Shown one piece after another: positions 1 through 6,205 of a stretch of DNA of 12,009 nt. Under the pieces are notes generated by a model. It saw nothing but the letters and a program-made list of their open reading frames with translations, did no database searches and was not told where the DNA came from. Location: assembly GCA_036501345.1 (NCBI GenBank), contig DASYAN010000044.1, positions 1 to 12,009 of the forward strand, written 5' to 3'. This DNA is from DASYAN01 sp036501345. Its GTDB lineage: Bacteria > Chloroflexota > Ktedonobacteria > Ktedonobacterales > Ktedonobacteraceae. A program made the position numbers and the translations under genes. Every line of letters starts with the position of its first letter. Positions within the stretch are counted from its first letter, which is position 1.

Positions 1-156
1 AGGACTTATTTTCAAAAGCTAGGAGTTGTGGCTGCTCTCTTCTTTGCAGGAAATTTGGTTCTGTGCAATAGACGAATGAACAATGCATGCTTACAGGAAG
101 AGCGAGCATGCATTGTTACATACTACTCATCTGGCAAATCAGATGATAGAGGATAA
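1..156 (+). other. left-edge open frame, unassigned
   Basis: Frame 1 on the plus strand is open from the first base to a TAA at 154-156. It contains one hydrophobic stretch (residues about 8-21, LGVVAALFFAGNLV) followed by charged sequence. It could be the 3' end of a gene that starts outside the window, running convergent to the nuclease gene at 159-1184. It also runs through the inverted repeat at 79-117 and the first copy of a short direct repeat, which argues against real coding. I recognise no family. Confidence 0.15.
79..117. repeat. 13-bp inverted repeat, possible terminator
   Basis: Arms aacaatgcatgct (79-91) and agcatgcattgtt (105-117) are perfect reverse complements with a 13-nt loop. 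The repeat lies about 40 bp past the stop of the minus-strand nuclease gene, so it could end that transcript. The stem is AT-rich and no T-run follows in the minus direction, so a classical intrinsic terminator is not well supported. Confidence 0.45.
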
Positions 157-174
157 TACTACTCATCTGGCAAA
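120..174. repeat. 19-bp direct repeat, 36-bp period
   Basis: The 19-bp sequence beginning atactactcatctgg occurs at 120-138 and again at 156-174, a shift of 36 bp. The second copy holds the last codons and stop of the minus-strand nuclease gene (LPDE and TAG). The first copy repeats those codons just beyond the stop, so this looks like a short tandem duplication of the 3' end of that gene. Confidence 0.7.
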
Positions 175-1184
175 GCAAGCACTAGGCGAGCAGATTGCTC
201 ATCGGCTGCCTTGAGCAATTGTCGATGAAGCCGCTTAAGTGCTTCTTCATCCTGAATGGAGATAACTGTTGATTGAGCTTTAGCGGCCAGGGCAGGCGAA
301 AAACGGATGCTCAGGACGTTGAGCACTGCTTCTTTTAATGTCTCAATCTTGCCCCGAGTCTCACCTTCAATTTTGCCGCGAGCCTCACCGCGAGCCTCGC
401 CCTCAATCTTGCCCCGAGCCTCACCCTCAGCTTCGCTCTGGGCGAGAAGCCTCTGGATTACAGGATCATCTCGGATTAGTTCGTCATAATTGAACAACAT
501 GCCAAGTTCCTCCTCGATGGTTTGTTTGTCTTGTTCAGACATGGTATCAGTTCTACGCAGAATTTTCGAGAACCACATCAAACGATACCCAAGTGTTGGC
601 CGACTATAGTGTTGGGCCATCTCTCTGAGAGCTTGCCTCAAGAGATCCAAGCTGGGATTCTTCATCCCAGGTAACAAAATATAGAAGGGCATCAGATGTC
701 TGGCGACGATGGGCTCTGGGTCTTGCTCCCACAGACAGATGACCCGGAATGTGACTGTGAGAAAACTCTCCCCATCATCATATCCCATTACATGGGGCGA
801 CGTCTCCACTTTGCATCGAAAGAGGTAGATAACTACACAAATGATCACTGCTTCTCGGTAGCGATCATAGAGCGCTGCTATGTACTGCAACAGCCGATAG
901 ATCAGATCAGGTCCTGCTTGCAACTCAAAGTCAACGATGGTCTCTCGACGTTTGCGAAAGGTTCTGAAGACCAAATCTGCTTTGAGCTTACTACGATCCA
1001 GTTCTACATTCTCGGCACTGACGACATCTGTTCCCTCCACTAATTCAGGAACCATCATTGTGGCATCTACTCCGAACAACGCTTTGATGACATTATCGAA
1101 TGGCTGGCTGTCTCCTCTTGCTCTAGCCTTCTTCGATCTATTCTGTGCCGATCTGTCGTCAGGTGATTGTTCTTCTAACTTCAA
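159..1184 (-). CDS. Rpn-family PD-(D/E)XK nuclease / putative transposase
   Basis: This 341-residue protein resembles the Rpn (recombination-promoting nuclease, PDDEXK_2) group, which promotes DNA cleavage and RecA-independent recombination. The N-terminal part reads QPFDNVIKALFG, typical of the family. The nuclease core is visible as D70 (LKADLVF) and the VDFELQ strand with D85, E87 and Q89, followed by RLLQYIAALYDRYR. Residues 253-281 form a low-complexity repeat built on EGEARGKI units, common before the C-terminal helices in these proteins. The start is uncertain: the first possible initiator is TTG at 1184, since an in-frame TGA at 1191-1193 ends the dinD fragment upstream. An ATG slightly upstream is in another frame and stops quickly. 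The gene appears to have landed against, or been joined to, the broken dinD gene. Family assignment is fairly sure; activity is unknown. Confidence 0.75.
   Translation of the reverse strand: MKLEEQSPDDRSAQNRSKKARARGDSQPFDNVIKALFGVDATMMVPELVEGTDVVSAENVELDRSKLKADLVFRTFRKRRETIVDFELQAGPDLIYRLLQYIAALYDRYREAVIICVVIYLFRCKVETSPHVMGYDDGESFLTVTFRVICLWEQDPEPIVARHLMPFYILLPGMKNPSLDLLRQALREMAQHYSRPTLGYRLMWFSKILRRTDTMSEQDKQTIEEELGMLFNYDELIRDDPVIQRLLAQSEAEGEARGKIEGEARGEARGKIEGETRGKIETLKEAVLNVLSIRFSPALAAKAQSTVISIQDEEALKRLHRQLLKAADEQSARLVLALPDE
337..435 (-). repeat. in-gene EGEARG/GKIEGE repeat tract
   Basis: Imperfect copies of a 12- to 24-bp unit encode EGEARGKI, EGEARGEARGKI and EGETRGKI (residues about 253-281 of the nuclease). 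On the plus strand they appear as alternating gcctcaccgcgag and ctcaatcttgccccgag motifs. Such tracts can change length by slippage while keeping the frame, and they form a charged helical linker in this family. Confidence 0.65.
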
Positions 1185-1190
1185 CTGCCA

Positions 1191-1511
1191 TCATCTTCCT
1201 TGAATAATCAGAAGCGTTCCAATGATCCAACAACTCAAGGCTAGGCGAGAGCTTGTCATATGGTAATCAGCTACTGGATAATTGCCATGCTTGCCCTTGC
1301 CACTAACCTTACCCGATCGGGTAAAGTTAGCTTCCGGATTATTACCGCTGTTCTCACAAGTCTTTATGGCTCGCTGAATAGTGTCCTCAAACTTCTGCCA
1401 TTTCGCATAACCAAGCAGGCTCTGTAGATCTCTTGCACTCCAATACTCATTGCCGTGTTTGCCATACTGCCTAATAGCATCGAATGGTGATGATACAAAA
1501 TCGTCCGACAT
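1191..1511 (-). pseudogene. dinD: DinD-like DNA-damage-inducible protein, 3'-truncated
   Basis: The first roughly 85 of 106 residues match the N-terminal BRO-N-like domain of DinD proteins: FDAIRQYGKHGNEYWSARDL, LLGYAKWQKFEDTI, RAIKTCENSGNNPE and then VSGKGKHGNYPVADYH. In E. coli DinD (about 274 residues) this is followed by a segment of the type SRYACYLVVQNGDP and a long C-terminal half. Here the similarity stops after DYHMT, near position 1255, and the frame ends after 21 unrelated residues. The gene is therefore a 3'-truncated copy. DinD is SOS-induced in E. coli and affects RecA filaments. The ATG at 1511 has a good ribosome site (AAGGA, 6 nt spacing), and a promoter and two dyads lie upstream. 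The stop is 6 bp before the TTG of the nuclease gene, in the same frame. Confidence 0.75.
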
Positions 1512-1541
1512 TTACTTTCCTTTTCATCAGAGGTCGCAATC

Positions 1542-1571
1542 GCACAGTTTAACATCGATGTTAAACTGTGC
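1542..1571. promoter_or_regulatory. 30-bp perfect palindrome in dinD leader
   Basis: The half-site gcacagtttaacatc is followed immediately by its exact reverse complement with no spacer, giving a 30-bp perfect palindrome centred between 1556 and 1557. It ends 31 bp upstream of the dinD ATG and lies downstream of the predicted promoter. This suits a dimeric repressor operator or a leader hairpin. The core AAC-N6-GTT differs from the Bacillus-type LexA box, which has AAC-N4-GTT, so LexA is not claimed. Confidence 0.7.
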
Positions 1572-1573
1572 AT

Positions 1574-1588
1574 TGTGTAGCCTACACA
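1574..1588. promoter_or_regulatory. 7-1-7 dyad near the predicted dinD start of transcription
   Basis: Arms tgtgtag (1574-1580) and ctacaca (1582-1588) flank one base. The dyad falls about 15 bp downstream of the predicted -10 box at 1603-1608, near +10 of the transcript, a usual place for an operator. It sits 2 bp from the larger palindrome. Confidence 0.45.
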
Positions 1589-1602
1589 TTACTCTGGCAA
1601 GT

Positions 1603-1631
1603 ATTGTACTGCTTTTTGAGTTGTATGGCAA
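1603..1631 (-). promoter_or_regulatory. sigma-70-type promoter for dinD fragment
   Basis: Reading the minus strand, TTGCCA (1626-1631) is followed after exactly 17 bp by TACAAT (1603-1608). Each box differs from consensus by one base. Transcription would begin near 1596 and run through both dyads into the dinD fragment and the nuclease gene behind it. Confidence 0.6.
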
Positions 1632-1699
1632 TACTTTTAGTGAATATTTGTTCCACGCCGGACTGCGTATCTATTGCTCACACACCATTTATGTCTAGC

Positions 1700-2542
1700 T
1701 CAATGCTTTTTATCGAGATCTTGTTCCTCTTCACCAACGGCATCCCCACCCCGAAATAAATGCTTATAGCCAGGCAGATAGAGATGGGAGCGATGTTCGT
1801 TATCGGCCTCATCTTCTTGGACTGGTGCCAATGCCCATCCAACCATGATCAGGGCCTGACGAGAGATGCGTGCCTGCTTGACGTCTTGCACTAGCGTGGT
1901 GAGCGTCGAACGGATGATTTTCTGGTCGGGCCATGTTGCACGATATACGACGACAGCAGGAGTTTCTGGTGTATATCCGCCTGCGAGCAGCTCCTCAACG
2001 ACCTGTCGTACCCGTGTGATACTCAGGAAGATGCATAGGGTGGTCTGATGACTCGCTAGAGAGCGCAGCGATTCTTTTTCGGGCATTGGGACGCGTCCGG
2101 CCTGCCGAGTAAAGATCAGCGATTGCGCTACGTCGGGAACCGTTAATTCAGCACCAACGGCGGCAGCGGCAGCGAAGACCGAAGAGACACCAGGAACGAT
2201 GAGATAGTTAATGTTGTGACGATCAAGTAATCGCTGCTGCTCATACATCGCTCCATACACGCTAGGGTCGCCACTATGCAAACGTACAATGAAATGACCG
2301 TCTGTAACCGCCTTGAGGATGATGTCAATGATTGCTTCCAGTGTGAGTGTTGCACTGCCATGAATATTCGCACCGGATTTGGCATATTGACAGACATCAG
2401 GAGAGACGAGTGAGTCGGCATAAATCAGCGTGTCCGCCTTGGCAATTAGTCGCTGTGCCTTCAGCGTCAACAACTCTGGATCACCAGGGCCTGCACCAAC
2501 GAACGCGACCATCGCATCGGCTTCATGTGTGACTAATGGCAT
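1700..2542 (-). CDS. cobM/cbiF: (cobalt-)precorrin-4 C11-methyltransferase
   Basis: SAM-dependent methyltransferase of the tetrapyrrole methylase family that methylates C11 of the corrin precursor in B12 synthesis. Visible motifs are the family glycine loop VGAGPGDPELLTLKA (residues 15-29), RLHSGDPSVYGAM (87-99), PGVSSVFAAAA (117-127) and the CobM/CbiF-specific TRQAGRVPMPEKE (145-157), then VVYRATWPD near residue 200. The C-terminal LYLPGYKHLFR also fits the family, followed by an acidic tail. At 280 residues it is slightly longer than usual. The ATG at 2542 is preferred because GAGGA lies 6 nt before it; an inner ATG at 2512 lacks a clear site. It overlaps the end of the C20-methyltransferase gene by 20 bp, which suggests coupled translation. 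It is the last gene of the operon. CobM and CbiF cannot be told apart from sequence alone; the CbiD in the operon favours the cobalt-early role. Confidence 0.93.
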   Translation of the reverse strand: MPLVTHEADAMVAFVGAGPGDPELLTLKAQRLIAKADTLIYADSLVSPDVCQYAKSGANIHGSATLTLEAIIDIILKAVTDGHFIVRLHSGDPSVYGAMYEQQRLLDRHNINYLIVPGVSSVFAAAAAVGAELTVPDVAQSLIFTRQAGRVPMPEKESLRSLASHQTTLCIFLSITRVRQVVEELLAGGYTPETPAVVVYRATWPDQKIIRSTLTTLVQDVKQARISRQALIMVGWALAPVQEDEADNEHRSHLYLPGYKHLFRGGDAVGEEEQDLDKKH

Positions 2543-3311
2543 GCGGATTCCTCACAATCACGAGTGAAAAATAGTCCAGTGACTGGTCGCGTAAACGAGC
2601 CAGATCAAAGACAACTTCTTCTAGATCAGTACTACAACGTCGCACAAAGACAGCATGTTGAGCCAAATCAAGCTCTTCCAGCATATCCAGCAGTGCATTG
2701 AAGATGGTGTTCACTTTTAGCAACACGACGGTATCAAAGAGCTGTAATAGCGTACGCAGGTCGCTTGGCTCGGAACGCTTCAAGGCATAGGCGGCTGGAA
2801 TAATGGCTATCCGTTCATCCCAGGCTCCCAGGGGAAGGGACGCAGCGGCAGCGGCAGCAGTTATAGAAGAGATCCCCGGCACAACCTCAACTGGGATCGT
2901 GGGATGATGTTGCTTCAACGTTTCCAGCACATAGCCAAAGGTGCTGTATAATAACGGATCACCTTCGGTAACAAAGGCAACATCATGGCCAGCGTAGAGA
3001 CGCTCCAGCACTTGGTCGGCAGCATGCTCACGAGCTGGTCGTGCCTGCACAGGGTCTCGCAGCATGGGGAATTGTATTGACAGTATCTCCTGACGTCCAG
3101 GGTCTATCAACTTTTCGATGATGCTTCCGGCAAAACTTTTTCCAGTAGCACTTGCGGGTAAACAAATCACAGGGCATGCCTGTATTACTCGTTCAGCTCG
3201 CAGTGTCAGTAGATCTGGGGCTCCTGGTCCAGCTCCCACGCCATAGAGTTTGCCAGGGGGTAGGGGATTGAAATGATCATCTTTAATCTGGTGGTTAAAA
3301 TCATGCTGCAT
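2523..3311 (-). CDS. cobI/cbiL: (cobalt-)precorrin-2 C20-methyltransferase
   Basis: Tetrapyrrole methylase that transfers a methyl group from SAM to C20 of precorrin-2 or cobalt-factor-2. Counting from the ATG at 3311, the glycine loop LYGVGAGPGAPDLLTLRA lies at residues 22-39, the family signature VAFVTEGDPLLYSTF at 111-125 and PGISSITAAAAAA at 145-157. The length of 262 residues is somewhat above that usual for CobI/CbiL because of a short N-terminal extension. The start is uncertain: the ATG at 3311 overlaps the end of hicB by 11 bp without an obvious ribosome site, while a TTG at 3341 would deepen the overlap to 41 bp. Either way, its translation probably depends on hicB being translated. 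The downstream cobM/cbiF begins inside its last codons. Confidence 0.9.
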   Translation of the reverse strand: MQHDFNHQIKDDHFNPLPPGKLYGVGAGPGAPDLLTLRAERVIQACPVICLPASATGKSFAGSIIEKLIDPGRQEILSIQFPMLRDPVQARPAREHAADQVLERLYAGHDVAFVTEGDPLLYSTFGYVLETLKQHHPTIPVEVVPGISSITAAAAAASLPLGAWDERIAIIPAAYALKRSEPSDLRTLLQLFDTVVLLKVNTIFNALLDMLEELDLAQHAVFVRRCSTDLEEVVFDLARLRDQSLDYFSLVIVRNPHAISHT

Positions 3312-3510
3312 AGGAACGTGGCTGCGGAAGAGGTAATCCAAGTGCTTCTAAGCTCTCTTCTAACAACTCTAAAACCTCTTGTGCATTCTGTAGTGCCTCT
3401 TCATAACTTTTGCCGTGGGTGCTACAGTTCGGAAAATCTGGCAAGGTGGCTATGAAGAGATTATCCTCAGGACTCCAATGGATGTTGATCGAATAATGGA
3501 GATCACTCAT
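3301..3510 (-). CDS. hicB: HicB-like antitoxin (short form)
   Basis: A 69-residue HicB-type antitoxin, expected to bind and block the HicA toxin. The pattern YSINIHWSPEDNLFIATLPDF (first part residues 6-15, then LFIATLPDF), STHGKSYEEALQNAQEVLEL and a closing LPLPQPR is typical of the partial RNase H fold of HicB. The protein ends there: no helix-turn-helix or ribbon-helix-helix domain follows, so this is the short class and direct DNA binding is not evident. The ATG at 3510 lies in the ATGAGTGA overlap with hicA, with a purine-rich run AGAGAAAAGAG before it. Longer readings through upstream codons would overlap hicA more deeply. Order is toxin first, as usual. Unusually, it is embedded between corrin genes, and its 3' end overlaps the C20-methyltransferase gene. 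Confidence 0.87.
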   Translation of the reverse strand: MSDLHYSINIHWSPEDNLFIATLPDFPNCSTHGKSYEEALQNAQEVLELLEESLEALGLPLPQPRSYAA

Positions 3511-3715
3511 TCTCTTTTCTCTCTTTCTTTGCCAGTACGGCATTCACTTCTTTTACTTTCCACACATCTGCATCATCCCCGTCTTTGCCTGAGAGTGTAA
3601 GATAAATCCTTGGGTCAGACGGATCATACCAAAACGTATGACTTCCCTTTGCTGGACGCTCTACAAAACCAGCTTTGCGTAGCTTCGATTTCAACTTCCT
3701 AATTTTTTCTGGCAT
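3503..3715 (-). CDS. hicA: HicA-like mRNA interferase toxin
   Basis: A 70-residue HicA toxin of the double-stranded-RNA-binding fold, which cleaves mRNA and arrests growth unless HicB is present. Visible are the opening KIRKLKSKLRKAGFVERP, the GSH motif carrying the expected catalytic histidine (H26, in AKGSHTFWYDP) and the SGKDGDDAD turn followed by a C-terminal helix. No key residue is missing. The start is the ATG at 3715 with AAGGA 7 nt upstream; the frame extends upstream to 3757, but those 14 extra residues cover the promoter and match no HicA. The gene has its own extended -10 promoter and overlaps hicB by 8 bp (ATGAGTGA), so the two are translated together. Confidence 0.88.
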   Translation of the reverse strand: MPEKIRKLKSKLRKAGFVERPAKGSHTFWYDPSDPRIYLTLSGKDGDDADVWKVKEVNAVLAKKERKENE

Positions 3716-3743
3716 CCTTCCATCCTTGCAACTTCTCACCCCC

Positions 3744-3752
3744 ATTATAACA
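3744..3752 (-). promoter_or_regulatory. extended -10 promoter of hicAB
   Basis: The minus strand reads TGTTATAAT, a perfect TATAAT with the TGn extension, 29 bp before the hicA ATG. No good -35 box lies at the right distance, as is usual for extended -10 promoters. Transcripts would start near 3737 and include hicA, hicB and probably the two methyltransferase genes downstream. Confidence 0.6.
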
Positions 3753-3761
3753 TACATAGTT

Positions 3762-3778
3762 GACAGGGGAAACCTGTC
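3762..3778. promoter_or_regulatory. 6-5-6 dyad over the -35 region of hicAB
   Basis: Arms gacagg (3762-3767) and cctgtc (3773-3778) flank ggaaa. The dyad falls 13-29 bp upstream of the TATAAT box, covering the -35 zone, and 8 bp past the cbiT stop. It may be an operator or a weak hairpin after cbiT. No T-run follows, so termination is not favoured. Confidence 0.35.
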
Positions 3779-3785
3779 GAGGACG

Positions 3786-4397
3786 CTATTGCTTTCCTCC
3801 CTTTTGGCTGGCTGTCAGTACAAAAACGGGATTCATAGCCGCAAAACGTGTCATATCAAGTATCTTCTGTGTGTGAGCAATGTTCACCATTGTGCATTCC
3901 CATACCCAATCGGCCCGACGCAGATAATCTACTGCCTCAGAGAGATGCTCAAAGGTTGCCAGATTTACGACCAGATGCCCACTTGGTCGCAAACGCGCCA
4001 TTACTACCTCTAGAATAGCCGTCAACTCTCCCCCACTACCACCAATAAAGACGGCATCCGGGTCGGGTAGATCGTGCAAAACCTGTGGGGCACGTCCGGC
4101 TACAACACTGACATTGGATGCCTGCAAGCGGTAGCAGTTTGCCTTGATAGCTTCAAGAGCCTCAGTATTGCATTCAATCGCGTAGACATGACCAGCACTT
4201 GCCAGATGTGCCGCTTCTATCGCCACGGAGCCTGTGCCACTACCGATATCCCACAGTATCGTGTGCTGATGCAATCCCAGATGTGCCAGAGTAATTGCAC
4301 GCACATCACGCTTGGTAATCACATTGCTGCCAGGACGGCGCGGCGTGAATAGCTCATCGGGCAGCCCGAAGATCTGGCTTGCTCTCTTATCTGACAT
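3786..4397 (-). CDS. cbiT: cobalt-precorrin-6B/7 C15-methyltransferase (decarboxylating)
   Basis: Class I SAM methyltransferase that methylates C15 and removes the C12 acetate carboxyl group in corrin synthesis. Counting from the ATG at 4397, the 203-residue protein opens with GLPDELFTPRRPGSNVITKRD (key residues G11-PDE-F17, ITKRDVR 27-33), then motif I LWDIGSGTGSVAIEAA (48-63), the acidic residue of VYAIE (71-75) and the CbiT mark VFIGGSGGEL (116-125). The frame is open 54 codons further upstream, but those codons overlap cbiD; AGGAG lies 7 nt before the ATG at 4397, which fixes the start and gives an 11-bp overlap with cbiD. It stands alone and is not fused to CbiE as in CobL. In many B12 clusters cbiE lies between cbiD and cbiT; here there is no room for it. 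Confidence 0.92.
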   Translation of the reverse strand: MSDKRASQIFGLPDELFTPRRPGSNVITKRDVRAITLAHLGLHQHTILWDIGSGTGSVAIEAAHLASAGHVYAIECNTEALEAIKANCYRLQASNVSVVAGRAPQVLHDLPDPDAVFIGGSGGELTAILEVVMARLRPSGHLVVNLATFEHLSEAVDYLRRADWVWECTMVNIAHTQKILDMTRFAAMNPVFVLTASQKGGKQ

Positions 4398-5556
4398 TGT
4401 GCTCTCCTGCATACCCGAGCAAAGTCCCATCGAAATCGCACATAATGACGTCGATATCCAAAGGGTGCACGGTTGCGACCTTGCTATGCACATAAGTCTG
4501 AGCAGCTTTGCGTGCCCGTTGGCAAATAACATCAAAGACCATGGGGAGATCGTGGGCAAGCATCAACTCTTGAAAATGGCGTGCCGTGTTTGCCAGACGT
4601 ACCTGCTCTACCACATCCTCCGTTGCACCGCACGATCGTGCCACCTCTGCTAGTTTCTGCAAATCGACTTCTGCGCCTGCAACATGTGTCTGCATACGCC
4701 CATCTCCAATTTTAGAGAGCTTGCCAATCATCCCAACAAGGGTGACTTGTGGTACAGACTTGGCAGCACAATCTCGCAGGGCATGACCCGTAAACTCGCC
4801 CATCTGGATATAGGCCTCATCGGGCAACGAAATATAGCGACGAGCAAACTTTTCGCTACGGCTCCCGGTTGTTAGCACGATATGCTCTTGACAGCCACAG
4901 GCAATTGCAACATCAACTGCTTTACTGATACTAGCTTTATAAGCAGCCGTCGAATAGGGGCGGACAATACCCGTTGTGCCCAGAATCGAGAGTCCACCGA
5001 TGATGCCAAGTCGAGCATTCAGGGTCTTTTGCGCACGTTGCAGTCCGTCTGGCACAGAGATAACGACACGGACACCACGCGTCTCACCTCGTTCGGTCAG
5101 CACTTCCTGGATAGTCTGCGTAATCATCGCACACGGAACTGGATTAATGGCAGAAGCTCCAATTTCGAGACCAAGACCCGGCTTCGTGACTCGTCCAATA
5201 CCCACTCCCCCATCAATTTCGATCTCTGACGTCTCACGCCAGGACACGGTAGAGCAAAGTTCAGCTCCATGCGTCACATCGGGATCGTCACCCGCATCTT
5301 TAATCACGCTCGCGGTAATACGCCCGTCTGCATGTTGTTCGCTGCGGTGTACTGCAAACGTGACCTGCTCGCCAATCGGTAAGGTGATCGTGACGGACGT
5401 GGGAGCTTGCCCATCGAGCAAGGTCAGCAGGGCAGCACGTGTCGCAGCTGTTGCGCAAGCACCAGTTGTATAGCCTGTACGCATACCGCGTTTTTTTCCT
5501 CGCAGCGACAGGTACTCTATGCCTCCTGACGGAGTGTGAGGTCGTGTTTCATCCAT
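4387..5556 (-). CDS. cbiD: cobalt-precorrin-5B C1-methyltransferase
   Basis: CbiD methylates C1 of cobalt-precorrin-5B and is the marker enzyme of the cobalt-early (anaerobic) B12 route; it is unrelated to the tetrapyrrole methylases. The 389-residue protein shows the family blocks in order: MRTGYTTGACATAATRAAL (25-43), VIKDAGDDPDVTHGAE (84-99), PGLGLEIGASAINPVP (126-141), GILGTTGIVRPYSTAAY region (189-206), HIVLTTGSRSEKFAR (225-239) and GKLSKIGDGRMQTH (278-291). The tail DFDGTLLGYAG is also usual. Length is normal. The ATG at 5556 overlaps the cbiC stop by 8 bp (ATGGATGA), and its end overlaps cbiT by 11 bp. It places the pathway: corrin ring contraction is presumably by CbiG/CbiH, which are not in this window. 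Confidence 0.95.
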   Translation of the reverse strand: MDETRPHTPSGGIEYLSLRGKKRGMRTGYTTGACATAATRAALLTLLDGQAPTSVTITLPIGEQVTFAVHRSEQHADGRITASVIKDAGDDPDVTHGAELCSTVSWRETSEIEIDGGVGIGRVTKPGLGLEIGASAINPVPCAMITQTIQEVLTERGETRGVRVVISVPDGLQRAQKTLNARLGIIGGLSILGTTGIVRPYSTAAYKASISKAVDVAIACGCQEHIVLTTGSRSEKFARRYISLPDEAYIQMGEFTGHALRDCAAKSVPQVTLVGMIGKLSKIGDGRMQTHVAGAEVDLQKLAEVARSCGATEDVVEQVRLANTARHFQELMLAHDLPMVFDVICQRARKAAQTYVHSKVATVHPLDIDVIMCDFDGTLLGYAGEHNVR

Positions 5557-6205
5557 AGGGGGTCAGCCGTTGTCGAGCAAGGTCAAGCAGAGCATTCACC
5601 GTAGCGGCAGCTACTGGACTACCACCACGAGTACCTTCAATGGTAATGGCAGGATATGATCGCTCCCACAGGGCATCCTTCGCTTCACGTGTCGCAATAA
5701 ACCCAACAGGCATGCCTATAATAAGTGCTGGTGGTTCGCAACGTCCTTCATCCAGAGCATCCAATAGTGCGAGTAGGGCAGTTGGAGCATTGCCAATAAC
5801 TACAACATTTCCGCTGAGAAGTGGCAACGCTTGCAGGATTGCTGCTGCCGAACGCGTTATCTGGGCTTTTGCGGCTAGGTCTGCCAAACCATCCTGAGCA
5901 ATCAGCACTTGAATGGTGCAACCAAGCGCATCACACCACTGCTTCTGAATACCTGCTGCAACCATGTGGACATCGGTAAAGATAGAGGCATGATGATGGA
6001 AAGCGGCAATACCAGCACTAATAGATTCGGACTTGAAGTGCACAGCTAGAGCTAATTGGGGATCACCTGTGGCGTGGACAATACGACGGATGATGTGGCG
6101 CTCTTGCGGCGACCAAGTGTGAGCGGGAAGCAAGGCATCGACGGTGGCAAAACTGCGACGATAAATTTCGTCGGGTGGTAGGCCGAACTGCTGCATCAGT
6201 TTCAT
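5549..6205 (-). CDS. cbiC: cobalt-precorrin-8 / precorrin-8X methylmutase
   Basis: CbiC (CobH) moves a methyl group from C11 to C12, giving cobyrinic acid or hydrogenobyrinic acid. The catalytic histidine is seen as H44 in RIVHATGDP. Later blocks are MVAAGI (81-86), PLLSGNVVVIGNAPTALLAL, MPVGFIATREAKDAL and the C-terminal GTRGGSPVAAATVNALL, all characteristic. At 218 residues the length is normal. The start is the ATG at 6205; a second ATG at 6196 is equally possible, as neither has a strong ribosome site. It is the first gene of the operon, with no coding neighbour for over 600 bp except a decayed transposase on the other strand. No recognisable promoter or B12 riboswitch was found in front. 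Confidence 0.94.
   Translation of the reverse strand: MKLMQQFGLPPDEIYRRSFATVDALLPAHTWSPQERHIIRRIVHATGDPQLALAVHFKSESISAGIAAFHHHASIFTDVHMVAAGIQKQWCDALGCTIQVLIAQDGLADLAAKAQITRSAAAILQALPLLSGNVVVIGNAPTALLALLDALDEGRCEPPALIIGMPVGFIATREAKDALWERSYPAITIEGTRGGSPVAAATVNALLDLARQRLTPYG

Noticed and set aside
307..489. Plus-strand repeat peptide rich in ILPRASP units
   Set aside because: It is the antisense reading of the EGEARG repeat tract in the nuclease gene.
1551..1562. LexA box in the dinD leader
   Set aside because: AACATCGATGTT has a 6-bp spacer between AAC and GTT, whereas the Bacillus-type box has 4 bp, and the E. coli CTGT-N8-ACAG pattern is not met.
4398..4559. 54-residue N-terminal extension of CbiT
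   Set aside because: It overlaps cbiD, matches no CbiT, and a good ribosome site (AGGAG) marks the ATG at 4397.
4976..5473. 165-codon plus-strand open frame
   Set aside because: It lies wholly antisense to cbiD, whose family motifs run through the region. The frame has no recognisable content and no ribosome site.
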